DNA of 64,000 nt from assembly GCF_031928785.1 (NCBI RefSeq), contig NZ_JARQAL010000002.1. One strand, 5' to 3'. Below, one piece after another: positions 33,522-41,950 of this stretch. Below the pieces are notes generated by a model. That model was not told the DNA's origin. It worked only from the letters and a program-made list of their open reading frames with translations, and did no database searches. A program made the position numbers and the translations under genes. The DNA is from Enterococcus_C asini_A. Its GTDB lineage: Bacteria; Bacillota; Bacilli; Lactobacillales; Enterococcaceae. Numbering within the stretch: position 1 is the stretch's first letter; the number at the start of each line of letters is the position of its first letter.

Positions 33522-35906
33522 ATGAAACTATTTAAGTATTTAAAGAAATATTGGTATGCCATCTTGGCTGCGCTGGTACTGCTGGTCATCCAAGCCCATA
33601 GCGATTTGACATTGCCAAGTATTACGTCAGAAATCGTGGACGTAGGGATTCAACAAGGGGGGATGGAAAACGTCACTCCAGATAAGATTCGGGAATCCAC
33701 CCTGTCAGCGATTCAGTTGTTTATGACCGATGAAGAAAAAGAAACCATCGCGGACAACTACAAAAAAACGACTGAAACAGTGGACGGCAAAGACGTAGCC
33801 GTTTATGAACTAAACTTGCAAGAGGGCATGACCAAAAAGAAACTGGATAAAATCTTTGAATTGCCCATGATGATGCTAGCAACTTCTCAATCCGATGAAG
33901 AAAAGAGTCCAGCAAAAGACATCTTGGATAGCTATCAAGCCATGGGCACTGATGGGACAAAGGCAAAAGAACTTGGCGAACAAGCAAAAACTTTAGCCGA
34001 ACAAGCCCAAACTGCGGGAGCTGACGCACAAAAAGCTGCGGCTAGTGGCGATATGGCCACTGCTCAAGCAAAAGCTGCAGAAGCTACTGAACTGGGTGAA
34101 CAAGCGAAAAGTGCTGGTGCAGAAGCTCAAAAACTGGCCGATGAAATCAGCAAAACCAATGAAGCAATGCCAGAAAAAGTTGAAGCTGCCCGCCAAGAAA
34201 CGAAAGACGGTCTTGGGGACATGGGCGCTGACTCCATGAAAACCGTGGGGATTCAGTTAACCTTAGCCGAATACAAAGCCTTAGATAAAGATACCCAAAA
34301 GATTCAAACAGATTACATGATTAAAAAAGGGACCGAAATGGTGATCTTGACGTTAATCTCTGCGGTAGCGGCGATTTTAGTTGGGTTAATTGCGTCGCTA
34401 GTCTCTTCTCAAGTGGGGAAAGAATTACGAATTGGTCAATACGACAAAATTCTCCAGTTCTCCAATGCTGAAATGGAGAAATTCTCTCCAGCATCGTTAA
34501 TTACTCGTAGTACCAATGATATCCAACAAATTCAAATGGGATTAGTGATGACCATCCGCATGGTCTTGTACGCACCGATTTTAGGTCTTGGTGGCATTTA
34601 CAAAGTTTACCAAACCGATACTGGTATGAGTTGGATTATTGCTGTAGCTGTTGCAGCGGTACTGGTTTTAGTCTTGACCTTGTTAGGATTGACCATGCCT
34701 AAATTCAAGAGCTTGCAAAAATTGGTGGACCGGGTCAACTTGGTTTCTCGGGAAATCATCACAGGCCTACCAGTGATTCGCGCTTTCTCTCGGGAAAAAT
34801 ACGAAGAAAAACGTTTTGACGTCGCCAATACAAATTTGATGAAAACCCAAATGTTTGTTAACCGGGCAATGTCCATTATGATGCCGGTGATGATGTTATT
34901 AATGAATGGCATTTCGGTATTAATCGTTTGGGTCGGCGGTCACAGTATGGACGCTGGCCAGTTGCAAGTTGGGGATATGATGGCTTTCATCACCTATACC
35001 ATGCAAATTGTTATGGCCTTTATGATGGTATCCATGGTTTCAATTATTTTACCTCGGGCCAATGTTTCCGCAGGACGGGTTAATGAAGTCTTAGAAACGA
35101 AACCAACCATCGTGGATCCGGTACAACCAAAAGACGATGTGGACTACCAAGGGCAAGTTCGTTTTGAAGGCGTAACCTTCCGCTATCCAGATGCTGAGGA
35201 AGACGTTTTGCATCATTTGAACTTTACCGCTAAACCAGGGCAAACCACAGCTTTAATCGGTTCGACTGGTTCTGGTAAGTCAACGGTAGTGAATTTGATT
35301 CCACGACTCTTTGATGTGACCACTGGCCGAATTACCATTGATGGCGTGGACGTTAGGGAAATGAGTTTGCACAAACTTCACGACTTAATCGGATTTGTTC
35401 CTCAAAAAGGCGTGTTGTTTTCTGGAGACATTGAATCCAATATTAAATTCGGGGATGTAGAAGGCATTTCGGATGAGCAAATGAAGAAAGCAGCCAACAT
35501 CGCCCAAGCGGATGAATTTATTGATTCCAATGAACAAGGATACGCTCGACCAATCTCTCAAGGTGGGACCAACGTTTCTGGGGGACAAAAACAACGCTTG
35601 TCCATCGCTCGGGCATTGGCAAAGGATCCGAAAATTTTGATTTTGGATGATTCCTTGTCAGCTTTGGATAATAAAACCGATGTAGCATTACGACGGGCTT
35701 TGGCAGAACAAGTCGAAGGCATTACCCAAATTATCGTGGCTCAAAAGATTTCGACAATTCTTCATGCGGATAACATCATTGTCTTAAATGAAGGTCGGAT
35801 TGTAGCCCAAGGGACTCACGATGAATTAATGGCAACATCTACTGTATATCAAGAAATCGCTTCTTCCCAGTTGAGCAATGCCGAATTAGGTTTGGAAGCA
35901 GAATAG
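33522..35906 (+). CDS. ABC exporter subunit with a degenerate ATPase site and a giant extracytoplasmic loop
   Basis: A 794-residue fused membrane/ATPase half-exporter, about 200 longer than normal. The excess lies between TM1 (about 12-34) and TM2 (about 273-297): an outside loop of some 235 residues whose part 145-215 is Ala/Glu/Gln/Lys-rich with repeated ELGEQAK units, predicted coiled coil. The ATPase domain has Walker A GSTGSGKS and signature NVSGGQKQ. In Walker B the catalytic Glu is Asp (ILILDDSLSALD) and the H-loop His is Gln (IIVAQKIST), so this subunit's own site is degenerate, as in LmrC/EfrA-like partners. It pairs with the next gene product. Substrate unknown; multidrug export is the default guess. 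Confidence 0.9.
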   Translation: MKLFKYLKKYWYAILAALVLLVIQAHSDLTLPSITSEIVDVGIQQGGMENVTPDKIRESTLSAIQLFMTDEEKETIADNYKKTTETVDGKDVAVYELNLQEGMTKKKLDKIFELPMMMLATSQSDEEKSPAKDILDSYQAMGTDGTKAKELGEQAKTLAEQAQTAGADAQKAAASGDMATAQAKAAEATELGEQAKSAGAEAQKLADEISKTNEAMPEKVEAARQETKDGLGDMGADSMKTVGIQLTLAEYKALDKDTQKIQTDYMIKKGTEMVILTLISAVAAILVGLIASLVSSQVGKELRIGQYDKILQFSNAEMEKFSPASLITRSTNDIQQIQMGLVMTIRMVLYAPILGLGGIYKVYQTDTGMSWIIAVAVAAVLVLVLTLLGLTMPKFKSLQKLVDRVNLVSREIITGLPVIRAFSREKYEEKRFDVANTNLMKTQMFVNRAMSIMMPVMMLLMNGISVLIVWVGGHSMDAGQLQVGDMMAFITYTMQIVMAFMMVSMVSIILPRANVSAGRVNEVLETKPTIVDPVQPKDDVDYQGQVRFEGVTFRYPDAEEDVLHHLNFTAKPGQTTALIGSTGSGKSTVVNLIPRLFDVTTGRITIDGVDVREMSLHKLHDLIGFVPQKGVLFSGDIESNIKFGDVEGISDEQMKKAANIAQADEFIDSNEQGYARPISQGGTNVSGGQKQRLSIARALAKDPKILILDDSLSALDNKTDVALRRALAEQVEGITQIIVAQKISTILHADNIIVLNEGRIVAQGTHDELMATSTVYQEIASSQLSNAELGLEAE

Positions 35907-35918
35907 GAGGCGAAGAAA

Positions 35919-37778
35919 ATGGCAGAAAATAACGAAAAACGCCCTCAACGCGGGGGCATGGGCCACGGTCCTGGTCGTAACATGGGCGCTGGCGAAAAGG
36001 CCAAAGACTTCAAAGGTACCATTAAAAAACTAGTCTCCTATATGGCGAATTACAAGATTGCGATTCTGTTTGTCATGATTTTCGCAGCAGCTTCGACAAT
36101 CTTCAATATCTGGGGACCAAAAATCTTATCCAAAGCCATTACGGAATTATTCAATGGCTTAATTAAAAAATACCAAGGCACCGGGGGCATCGACTTTGAC
36201 AAAATCGGTCAAACCTTGCTCTTTATGTTAGGTTTGTATCTGGTAGCTTCACTTTTCGGGGTGATGCAAGGTTGGATTATGTCCACTGTGACCCAAAAAG
36301 TAACTTACCGCATGCGTAAAGAAATTTCCGAAAAAATCAATCGTATGCCAATGAACTACTTTGAAAGCCGGACTACCGGGGAAGTGCTTTCCCGGATTAC
36401 CAACGATGTGGATACTTTGGGACAATCATTGAACCAATCCATTACCCAGTTGATTACGTCGACTTTCACCGTTATCGGGGTTATTGTGATGATGCTTTCG
36501 ATTTCATTACCAATGACCGGAATTTCCGTTTTGATCGTACCGATTTCTTTAGTTTTGATTTTGTTTGTAGTGAAGTTCTCACAAAAACACTTCGCTACGC
36601 AACAAAAATATTTAGGGATTATCAACGGTCAAGTAGAAGAAACTGTGGGTGGTTACAACATCGTTCATTTGTTTAACGATGAAGAAAACGCCTTGAATGA
36701 GTTTAAAGAACAAAATGAAGTACTCTTTAAATCCGCTTGGAAATCTCAATTTCTATCTGGTTTGATGCAACCGATTATGAACTTTGTCGGGAACTTAGGT
36801 TATGTAGCCGTGGCGATTATCGGTGGGATTTTTGCCTACAATGGCAGCATTACCGTAGGGGACATTCAAGCCTTTATCCAATACGTGCGAAACTTAACGA
36901 ACCCAATCGCTCAATTAGCCCAAGTATCCAATATGCTTCAATCCATGGCAGCGGCTGCTGAACGGGTCTTTGAATTCTTAGGCGAAGAAGAAGAAGACCA
37001 AACCGTGGAAAATCCAGTGAAAATTGGCAAAGTGAAGGGCATGGTGGATTTCGATCACGTACACTTTGGCTATACACCGGATAAAATCATTGTGAACGAC
37101 TTTAGCAGTCATGTAGAACCTGGTCAAATGGTGGCCATCGTTGGTCCTACTGGGGCGGGTAAAACTACTATGGTGAAACTCTTAATGCGTTTTTACGATG
37201 TAAACAGTGGTGCCATTAAGATTGACGGTTACAATATTAAAGACTTCAATCGAGCTGATCTTCGAGAAAATATCGGCATGGTCTTGCAAGATACCTGGTT
37301 GTTTAAAGGTACGATTATGGACAACCTTCGTTATGGGAACCTAGAGGCTAGTGATGAAGAAGTTTACGCCGCAGCCAAAGCGGCTCACGTACACCACTTT
37401 ATCGAAACCTTGCCTGGGGGCTATAATATGGAACTCAATGAAGAGTCCTCCAATATTTCCCAAGGACAAAAACAATTGTTGACCATTGCCCGGGCAATCT
37501 TGGCCGACAAACCAATTTTGATTTTGGATGAAGCCACATCTTCTGTCGATACCCGTACGGAAGTCTTGATTCAAAATGCCATGAACAACTTAATGGCTGG
37601 CCGGACATCCTTTGTGATCGCTCACCGCTTGTCTACGATTAAAGACGCAGACAAGATCTTGTACATGCAAGATGGCGATATCAAGGAACAAGGAACCCAT
37701 GAAGAACTCTTGGCTCAAGGCGGATTCTACGCGGCGTTGTACAATTCTCAATTTGAAGATTTAGCTGAAGAAGCGTAG
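35919..37778 (+). CDS. ABC exporter subunit with canonical ATPase site (partner of preceding gene)
   Basis: A 619-residue half-exporter with a Gly/Arg-rich N-terminal tail (about residues 1-30), six membrane helices (about 45-340) and an ATPase domain. Walker A is GPTGAGKTT, Walker B keeps the catalytic Glu (ILILDEATSSVD), and the H-loop His is present (FVIAHRLST). Its signature motif is altered to ISQGQKQ, while that of its partner is intact, so the heterodimer has one competent site built from this Walker motif and the partner's signature. This is the LmrCD/EfrAB/TM287-288 arrangement. It starts 12 bases after its partner behind AGGAGG. Closely related to the truncated gene at the left window edge. 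Confidence 0.93.
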   Translation: MAENNEKRPQRGGMGHGPGRNMGAGEKAKDFKGTIKKLVSYMANYKIAILFVMIFAAASTIFNIWGPKILSKAITELFNGLIKKYQGTGGIDFDKIGQTLLFMLGLYLVASLFGVMQGWIMSTVTQKVTYRMRKEISEKINRMPMNYFESRTTGEVLSRITNDVDTLGQSLNQSITQLITSTFTVIGVIVMMLSISLPMTGISVLIVPISLVLILFVVKFSQKHFATQQKYLGIINGQVEETVGGYNIVHLFNDEENALNEFKEQNEVLFKSAWKSQFLSGLMQPIMNFVGNLGYVAVAIIGGIFAYNGSITVGDIQAFIQYVRNLTNPIAQLAQVSNMLQSMAAAAERVFEFLGEEEEDQTVENPVKIGKVKGMVDFDHVHFGYTPDKIIVNDFSSHVEPGQMVAIVGPTGAGKTTMVKLLMRFYDVNSGAIKIDGYNIKDFNRADLRENIGMVLQDTWLFKGTIMDNLRYGNLEASDEEVYAAAKAAHVHHFIETLPGGYNMELNEESSNISQGQKQLLTIARAILADKPILILDEATSSVDTRTEVLIQNAMNNLMAGRTSFVIAHRLSTIKDADKILYMQDGDIKEQGTHEELLAQGGFYAALYNSQFEDLAEEA

Positions 37779-37787
37779 AAGCTTTGT

Positions 37788-37826
37788 TAAAAGACCAGTG
37801 GAAGAAATTTTTCCACTGGTCTTTTT
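37788..37826 (+). terminator. terminator of the TetR-ABC exporter operon
   Basis: AAAGACCAGTGGAA pairs with TTCCACTGGTCTTT, followed by TTGG after a T-run; just after the stop codon. Confidence 0.92.
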
Positions 37827-38038
37827 GGATCGTTAGACAGGCATTTCATTCGACTTTTAAAACCTGATTTTTCTGGCAGGTTTATTCCTGAAATAAACGG
37901 TGGCCTATGTTATACTGAAACGGTAATCACAAGGGAAAATAACAGGTCTAAATTTTTTTCAGGGCCAGCTCTCTAGGGAAAAAGTGAGAATAATTCCGTC
38001 TTCTTAGAATCTTCACAAATAAATTAAAAATCATTTGT

Positions 38039-38067
38039 TTGTAGTTTGCCTAGGGATGAAGTAAAAT
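38039..38067 (+). promoter_or_regulatory. likely promoter of the ireB-ruvX-yrzB operon
   Basis: A good -10 TAAAAT (38062-38067) lies 17 bases after a weak -35 TTGTAG (38039-38044). The ATG at 38105 is about 30 bases below the expected start point. The 210 bases between the previous terminator and this site hold no other recognisable signal. Confidence 0.4.
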
Positions 38068-38104
38068 AAATTTAGACTAGAAATGGAAATTGAGGTGTTC
38101 AAAT

Positions 38105-38374
38105 ATGGGGTATACTGATGAAACGGTGCGTTTTGACTTTGATGACAGCCATAAAAAAGCCGTCAGCGAAACCTTGGCCATCGTCTATCAAGCATTAGAA
38201 GAAAAAGGCTACAACCCAATCAATCAAATCGTAGGGTATCTGTTATCCGGTGATCCGGCGTATATACCTCGTTACCGAGATGCGCGAAATTTGATTCGCC
38301 GCCATGAGCGAGATGAAATCTTGGAAGTCTTGATTCGGTACTATTTGACAAATCACGGCATTGATTTATCATGA
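38105..38374 (+). CDS. ireB: IreB-family regulatory phosphoprotein (UPF0297)
   Basis: An 89-residue protein matching the UPF0297/YrzL family throughout: TDETVRFDFDD at the start, then LEEKGYNPINQIVGYLLSGDPAYIPRYRDARNLIR (positions about 35-68, in part). In Enterococcus faecalis IreB is phosphorylated by the membrane Ser/Thr kinase IreK and lowers cephalosporin resistance; the N-terminal Thr residues near positions 3-7 are the sort of site used. The ATG at 38105 follows GAGGTG; an upstream in-frame start at 38090 overlaps that site. It overlaps ruvX by 4 bases. Confidence 0.95.
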   Translation: MGYTDETVRFDFDDSHKKAVSETLAIVYQALEEKGYNPINQIVGYLLSGDPAYIPRYRDARNLIRRHERDEILEVLIRYYLTNHGIDLS

Positions 38375-38799
38375 GAATCATGGGTTTAGATGTGGGCTCT
38401 CGCACTGTGGGGGTAGCAGTTAGTGATCCCATGGGCTGGACGGCTCAAGGGGTGGAAATCATCCGCATCAATGAAGACGAGGAAAATTTTGGTTTTGACC
38501 GCTTAAAAGAATTGGTTGCTGAATATGAAGTGACTCAATTTGTAGTAGGTTTACCTAAAAACATGAACAACACCATTGGCCCCCGGGCGGAAGCTTCCAT
38601 GCGCTATGGCGATCAGATTACAGAACTCTTTGATCTTCCCGTAGCCTATCAAGATGAACGCTTGACCACGGTCCAGGCAGAACGGATGTTGGTGGAACAA
38701 GCCAATACGTCTCGGGCCAAACGAAAAAAAGTTATCGACAAATTAGCAGCTGTCATGATCTTACAGAATTATCTGGATCGCAATAGCAGCAGCATTTAA
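38371..38799 (+). CDS. ruvX: Holliday junction resolvase-like protein RuvX/YqgF
   Basis: A 142-residue RNase H-fold protein. Conserved acidic and nucleotide-fold segments are IMGLDVGSRTVGVAVSDP at the N terminus, VVGLPKNMNNTIGPRAEA in the middle and YQDERLTTVQAERML toward the end, as in YqgF/RuvX. Family members act in 16S rRNA 5' processing and possibly in resolving DNA junctions. Translationally coupled to ireB through an ATGA overlap, the arrangement found across Firmicutes. Confidence 0.95.
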   Translation: MRIMGLDVGSRTVGVAVSDPMGWTAQGVEIIRINEDEENFGFDRLKELVAEYEVTQFVVGLPKNMNNTIGPRAEASMRYGDQITELFDLPVAYQDERLTTVQAERMLVEQANTSRAKRKKVIDKLAAVMILQNYLDRNSSSI

Positions 38800-38817
38800 A
38801 AAAAAGGAGCTAGAATC

Positions 38818-39132
38818 ATGACAGAACACAACCATCATGACCACGAGCATGATCACGAAGGACACGAACACATTACATTAGTAGACGATCAAGGAAATGA
38901 AACCTTGTACGAAATCCTCTTAACTGTGGATGGACAAGAAGAATTCGGCAAAAATTATGTCTTGCTTTACCCAGCAGGCGTCCCTGAGGAAGAAGACGTG
39001 GAATTGCAAGCCTATGCTTACATCGAAAACGAAGACGGCACAGAAGGCGAATTGCAACAAATCGAAACCGAAGCGGAATGGGATATGATCGAAGAAGTAT
39101 TTAACACGTTTATGTCTGAGGATGAAGAATAA
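38818..39132 (+). CDS. DUF1292 family protein (UPF0473, YrzB)
   Basis: A 104-residue acidic protein. The N terminus is a His/Asp/Glu-rich segment (NHHDHEHDHEGHEH, residues 4-17) that could bind metal; after it the DUF1292 core begins at ITLVDDQGNETLYEILLTV and continues through FGKNYVLLYPAG and EVELQAYAYIENEDG-like sequence. Function unknown in the family. Third gene of the conserved ireB-ruvX-yrzB operon. AAGGAGC precedes the start and a terminator follows. Confidence 0.93.
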   Translation: MTEHNHHDHEHDHEGHEHITLVDDQGNETLYEILLTVDGQEEFGKNYVLLYPAGVPEEEDVELQAYAYIENEDGTEGELQQIETEAEWDMIEEVFNTFMSEDEE

Positions 39133-39143
39133 GCTTTGTATGA

Positions 39144-39182
39144 TAGCTGAACCCTTACTTGATAAGGGTTCAGCTTTTTTTT
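39144..39182 (+). terminator. terminator of the ireB operon
   Basis: AGCTGAACCCTTA-CTTGA-TAAGGGTTCAGCT followed by eight or more T residues. The 190 bases after it, up to the sulfotransferase gene, are AT-rich with no clear promoter. Confidence 0.95.
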
Positions 39183-39375
39183 GTTTTTCCCATCAAGACT
39201 ACCATCTTTTCATAATTTTACTCCTTCAAATTCCATGACATTTTCTCGCTGATAATTTTCCATGATATCATTTTAAGATTTTCCAAAGCTCATCCATTTC
39301 CTTTCGACTATTTATGCTTCAATTAAGCTCCATCTCGTTAACTAGTCTTATACAAATGGATGAGAGGTAAACGAG

Positions 39376-41073
39376 ATGGCGAAAAAACGAAATAAAAACG
39401 CAATGATTGCAATGGCGGTGGCGGCTTTACTGGTGGCTGCATTATCAATTACCATGGTGGTAAAAAATGGCAAGGCGGCAGAAGAAACCCCGGAGGCTAG
39501 CTACACTTTGCCTGTAGCTAGCAATGGAGCGGTGACAACATTAGATTATAGCGATTATGATATCGAATCGGTGTCTGATGTGTACGATTCGGATTTGCAA
39601 AGTGAGATTTATGAGCAATTGACCGCATTAAAAGAGCAAACAAAAGCCACTGTGGCAGATCCGCTGTTGGTTTCCAATCCTTATTTGACCAATAACAACA
39701 GCATTTATGTGAATTTTACGACTACTAAAGAGATAGAAAGTGTCAGCTATCAAGTGAAGACTACGGGAATTCCTGATTTTTCCGAAACCTTGGTTAACAG
39801 TGGTACGGCTAAAGATTTTGAATCGCAACTAATCGGTTTGATTGCTGGGCAAGAGAATACTGTCACTCTGACCGTTACATACACCGATGGAACAACGGAA
39901 GAGTCTAGTTTTGACTACACACCTGTCACATCCAATAGTGGGCTAGGCACGCAACTGGATGTGACGACCTATGACAATGCTACTGAACTTTCCAATGGGC
40001 TTTTTGCCTTAATTGGCGATAGCACGTTAGCCAATCGGGTGATTGCTTTGGTGGATAATGAGGGCTATGTGCGGAATGAGATTCCTTTGGTTAATTATAA
40101 TTCCATGCGTTTAAGTTTTGACGATGAGGACAATATGGTCTTTGCCATTTCCAATTATTCTCTGGTGAAGATGAATAAGCTAGGCCAAGTCACGGCGAAA
40201 TACTATGTGAAAGATGACGGCTATATTCTTCATCACGATTACGCTTTGGATGAAGAGGGGAATATCATTGCCTTGGCTACCAGCATTGAAGCCAAAGAAG
40301 AAGCGGACTATGTGGAAGATCGGGTGATTAAAATCGATGCCGCCACAGGAGCAGTCACTGAAATTGCTGACTTTGCTAAATTATTGCCGGATTTGTATGA
40401 CAAGGCTACTGGCAAAGTGGTTTCCACGGCGGAAAAAGGTGCCCGGGATATTGTTCACATTAATACGATTCAATACATTAACGACGATGAATTAATTTTG
40501 AGCTCCCGGGAAACGTCATCCATTATGAAACTGACGGATGTTTCCACTGAGCCTAAGATTGGGACAATTATTTCTGACAGTGATTTTTGGGAAGGAATTG
40601 ATACCAACGGCGCCACCTTGTTGCAAAAAGACGGGGACTTCACCTCCCAATTTGGTCAACATTCCGTGACCTATGAAGTCGGGGCAGATGACGAACATTA
40701 CACCTTGTATATGTTTAACAATAATTCAGCTGTCATGGATTCTCGCACGGATTTGGATATGACACCATACTTAGAGGCAGGTGCCGGGACTACGGATTTG
40801 GACTCCACAGATAACTCTTATTACTATGAGTACGAAGTGGACGAAGAGGCTGGGACGTACAAACTGGTGAAAGAATTCGCCGTGCCTTACTCCACTTTTA
40901 TCTCCAGTGTCCAAAAACTAGGTACGAATTACTTAGTGGACTCTGGGCAAGTGGCTACCTTCACGGAATATGACGAAGAAGGCAATCCTATTGCCACTTA
41001 CACAACTACCGGAGAGGAGAAGTTCTTGTACCGCGTTTATAAGTATGAGTTTAGTGGTTACTATTTTGAATAG
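39376..41073 (+). CDS. membrane-anchored arylsulfotransferase (ASST)-family protein
   Basis: A 565-residue protein with a basic N terminus and one membrane helix (about residues 9-29), no cleavage motif, so probably anchored with the body outside. An immunoglobulin-like N-terminal domain (about 90-190) precedes a beta-propeller. Segments typical of arylsulfate sulfotransferases include YILHHDYALDEEGNIIAL, DIVHINTIQYINDDELILSSRE and SQFGQHSVTYE; their histidines match the active-site His positions of ASST. Such enzymes move sulfate between phenolic compounds without PAPS. Activity in this subgroup is not established. AGAGG precedes the start and a strong terminator follows; it stands alone. 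Confidence 0.8.
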   Translation: MAKKRNKNAMIAMAVAALLVAALSITMVVKNGKAAEETPEASYTLPVASNGAVTTLDYSDYDIESVSDVYDSDLQSEIYEQLTALKEQTKATVADPLLVSNPYLTNNNSIYVNFTTTKEIESVSYQVKTTGIPDFSETLVNSGTAKDFESQLIGLIAGQENTVTLTVTYTDGTTEESSFDYTPVTSNSGLGTQLDVTTYDNATELSNGLFALIGDSTLANRVIALVDNEGYVRNEIPLVNYNSMRLSFDDEDNMVFAISNYSLVKMNKLGQVTAKYYVKDDGYILHHDYALDEEGNIIALATSIEAKEEADYVEDRVIKIDAATGAVTEIADFAKLLPDLYDKATGKVVSTAEKGARDIVHINTIQYINDDELILSSRETSSIMKLTDVSTEPKIGTIISDSDFWEGIDTNGATLLQKDGDFTSQFGQHSVTYEVGADDEHYTLYMFNNNSAVMDSRTDLDMTPYLEAGAGTTDLDSTDNSYYYEYEVDEEAGTYKLVKEFAVPYSTFISSVQKLGTNYLVDSGQVATFTEYDEEGNPIATYTTTGEEKFLYRVYKYEFSGYYFE

Positions 41074-41111
41074 ATAAATGTACCCCTTGTAAACCAATAA
41101 ATAATTAAAAG

Positions 41112-41161
41112 AAAAAGCTGAGAAACACCATCAAATAAGATGGGATTTCTCAGCTTTTTTC
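41112..41161. terminator. bidirectional terminator between the ASST gene and the chbG-like gene
   Basis: AAAAAGCTGAGAAA and TTTCTCAGCTTTTTT form a long stem with an internal loop between convergent genes. Confidence 0.9.
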
Positions 41162-41165
41162 TATT

Positions 41166-41918
41166 TTATAAGTCTAAATAAGAAACGACTTCAACTTCAT
41201 TGGCGACTAACAGCTCCCGGGTTTCCGGACGACAAAGCATGGCGCATTCAGCAGTGCGACGGATATTTAAAGAAGAGTGTTGCAAAATATACTCATCTAA
41301 ATAGCCAGGATGATAGACAACTAAATCCACCACTTCTGGAGTAGCAGGAGTTGCCAGAAGTTCTTGCAGGCAAGTTTTGGCATCTTTTTCAGGACTGCTG
41401 CCAGTGTGCATCAAGACTTGGGTTTGGCCGATGGTAACTTGATCTTCAATGCGTTGTGGCAGTGGAGAATACTTCAGGCCGTGGCGTTTGCCAACGATTT
41501 CAAGTCCATGGAAGAGAGTAGGGCTAGGAACCGCGTGACCATCTAAGTAATCTGGTTTGCGACCGGTTAGTTCGATAAAGCGTGCTAACTGTGCCTCAGC
41601 TTCAATAATGATTTCTTCTAAATTTACAAAATCGCTTTGGGCGTTGCGGTAGTCACTAGAAGGTTTAAATTCACCATTGGCTTGCACCAAGCTAGGAATC
41701 AGCTTGGGATCTGCTGCAGGTTGGCCGATGCTAATATTAAAGTGGAGCCCTAAAGCAATCTTTTCTTGTTGGACTAATTTGACACCGTGGGCTGCTGCGG
41801 TCATGGAAGACATTAAACCGACGCTAGTAATTACGCCATCTTGAATGCTTTTCAAGATACCATAATTGACTGCTTCGCTATAGCCTAAGTCATCGGCCCG
41901 CATAAGAATTTTTCGCAT
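41166..41918 (-). CDS. carbohydrate deacetylase, ChbG/YdjC family
   Basis: A 250-residue YdjC-family enzyme. Metal and catalytic residues appear as RADDLGYS (Asp9, Asp10), LGLHFNI (His59) and YLDGHAVPSP (His about 128), matching ChbG. ChbG removes one acetyl group from chitobiose or its 6-phosphate so that a GH4 enzyme can act. Here it is the last gene of the licT-EIIBC-chbG operon, 32 bases after the permease with a strong GGAGGG. A GH4 enzyme and a Cel-type EIIC occur 20 kb away, but the linkage here is with a beta-glucoside-type permease, so the true substrate is open. Confidence 0.88.
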   Translation of the reverse strand: MRKILMRADDLGYSEAVNYGILKSIQDGVITSVGLMSSMTAAAHGVKLVQQEKIALGLHFNISIGQPAADPKLIPSLVQANGEFKPSSDYRNAQSDFVNLEEIIIEAEAQLARFIELTGRKPDYLDGHAVPSPTLFHGLEIVGKRHGLKYSPLPQRIEDQVTIGQTQVLMHTGSSPEKDAKTCLQELLATPATPEVVDLVVYHPGYLDEYILQHSSLNIRRTAECAMLCRPETRELLVANEVEVVSYLDL

Positions 41919-41950
41919 GTTTCTCCCTCCAAAATTTTTATCTTGTTCGA

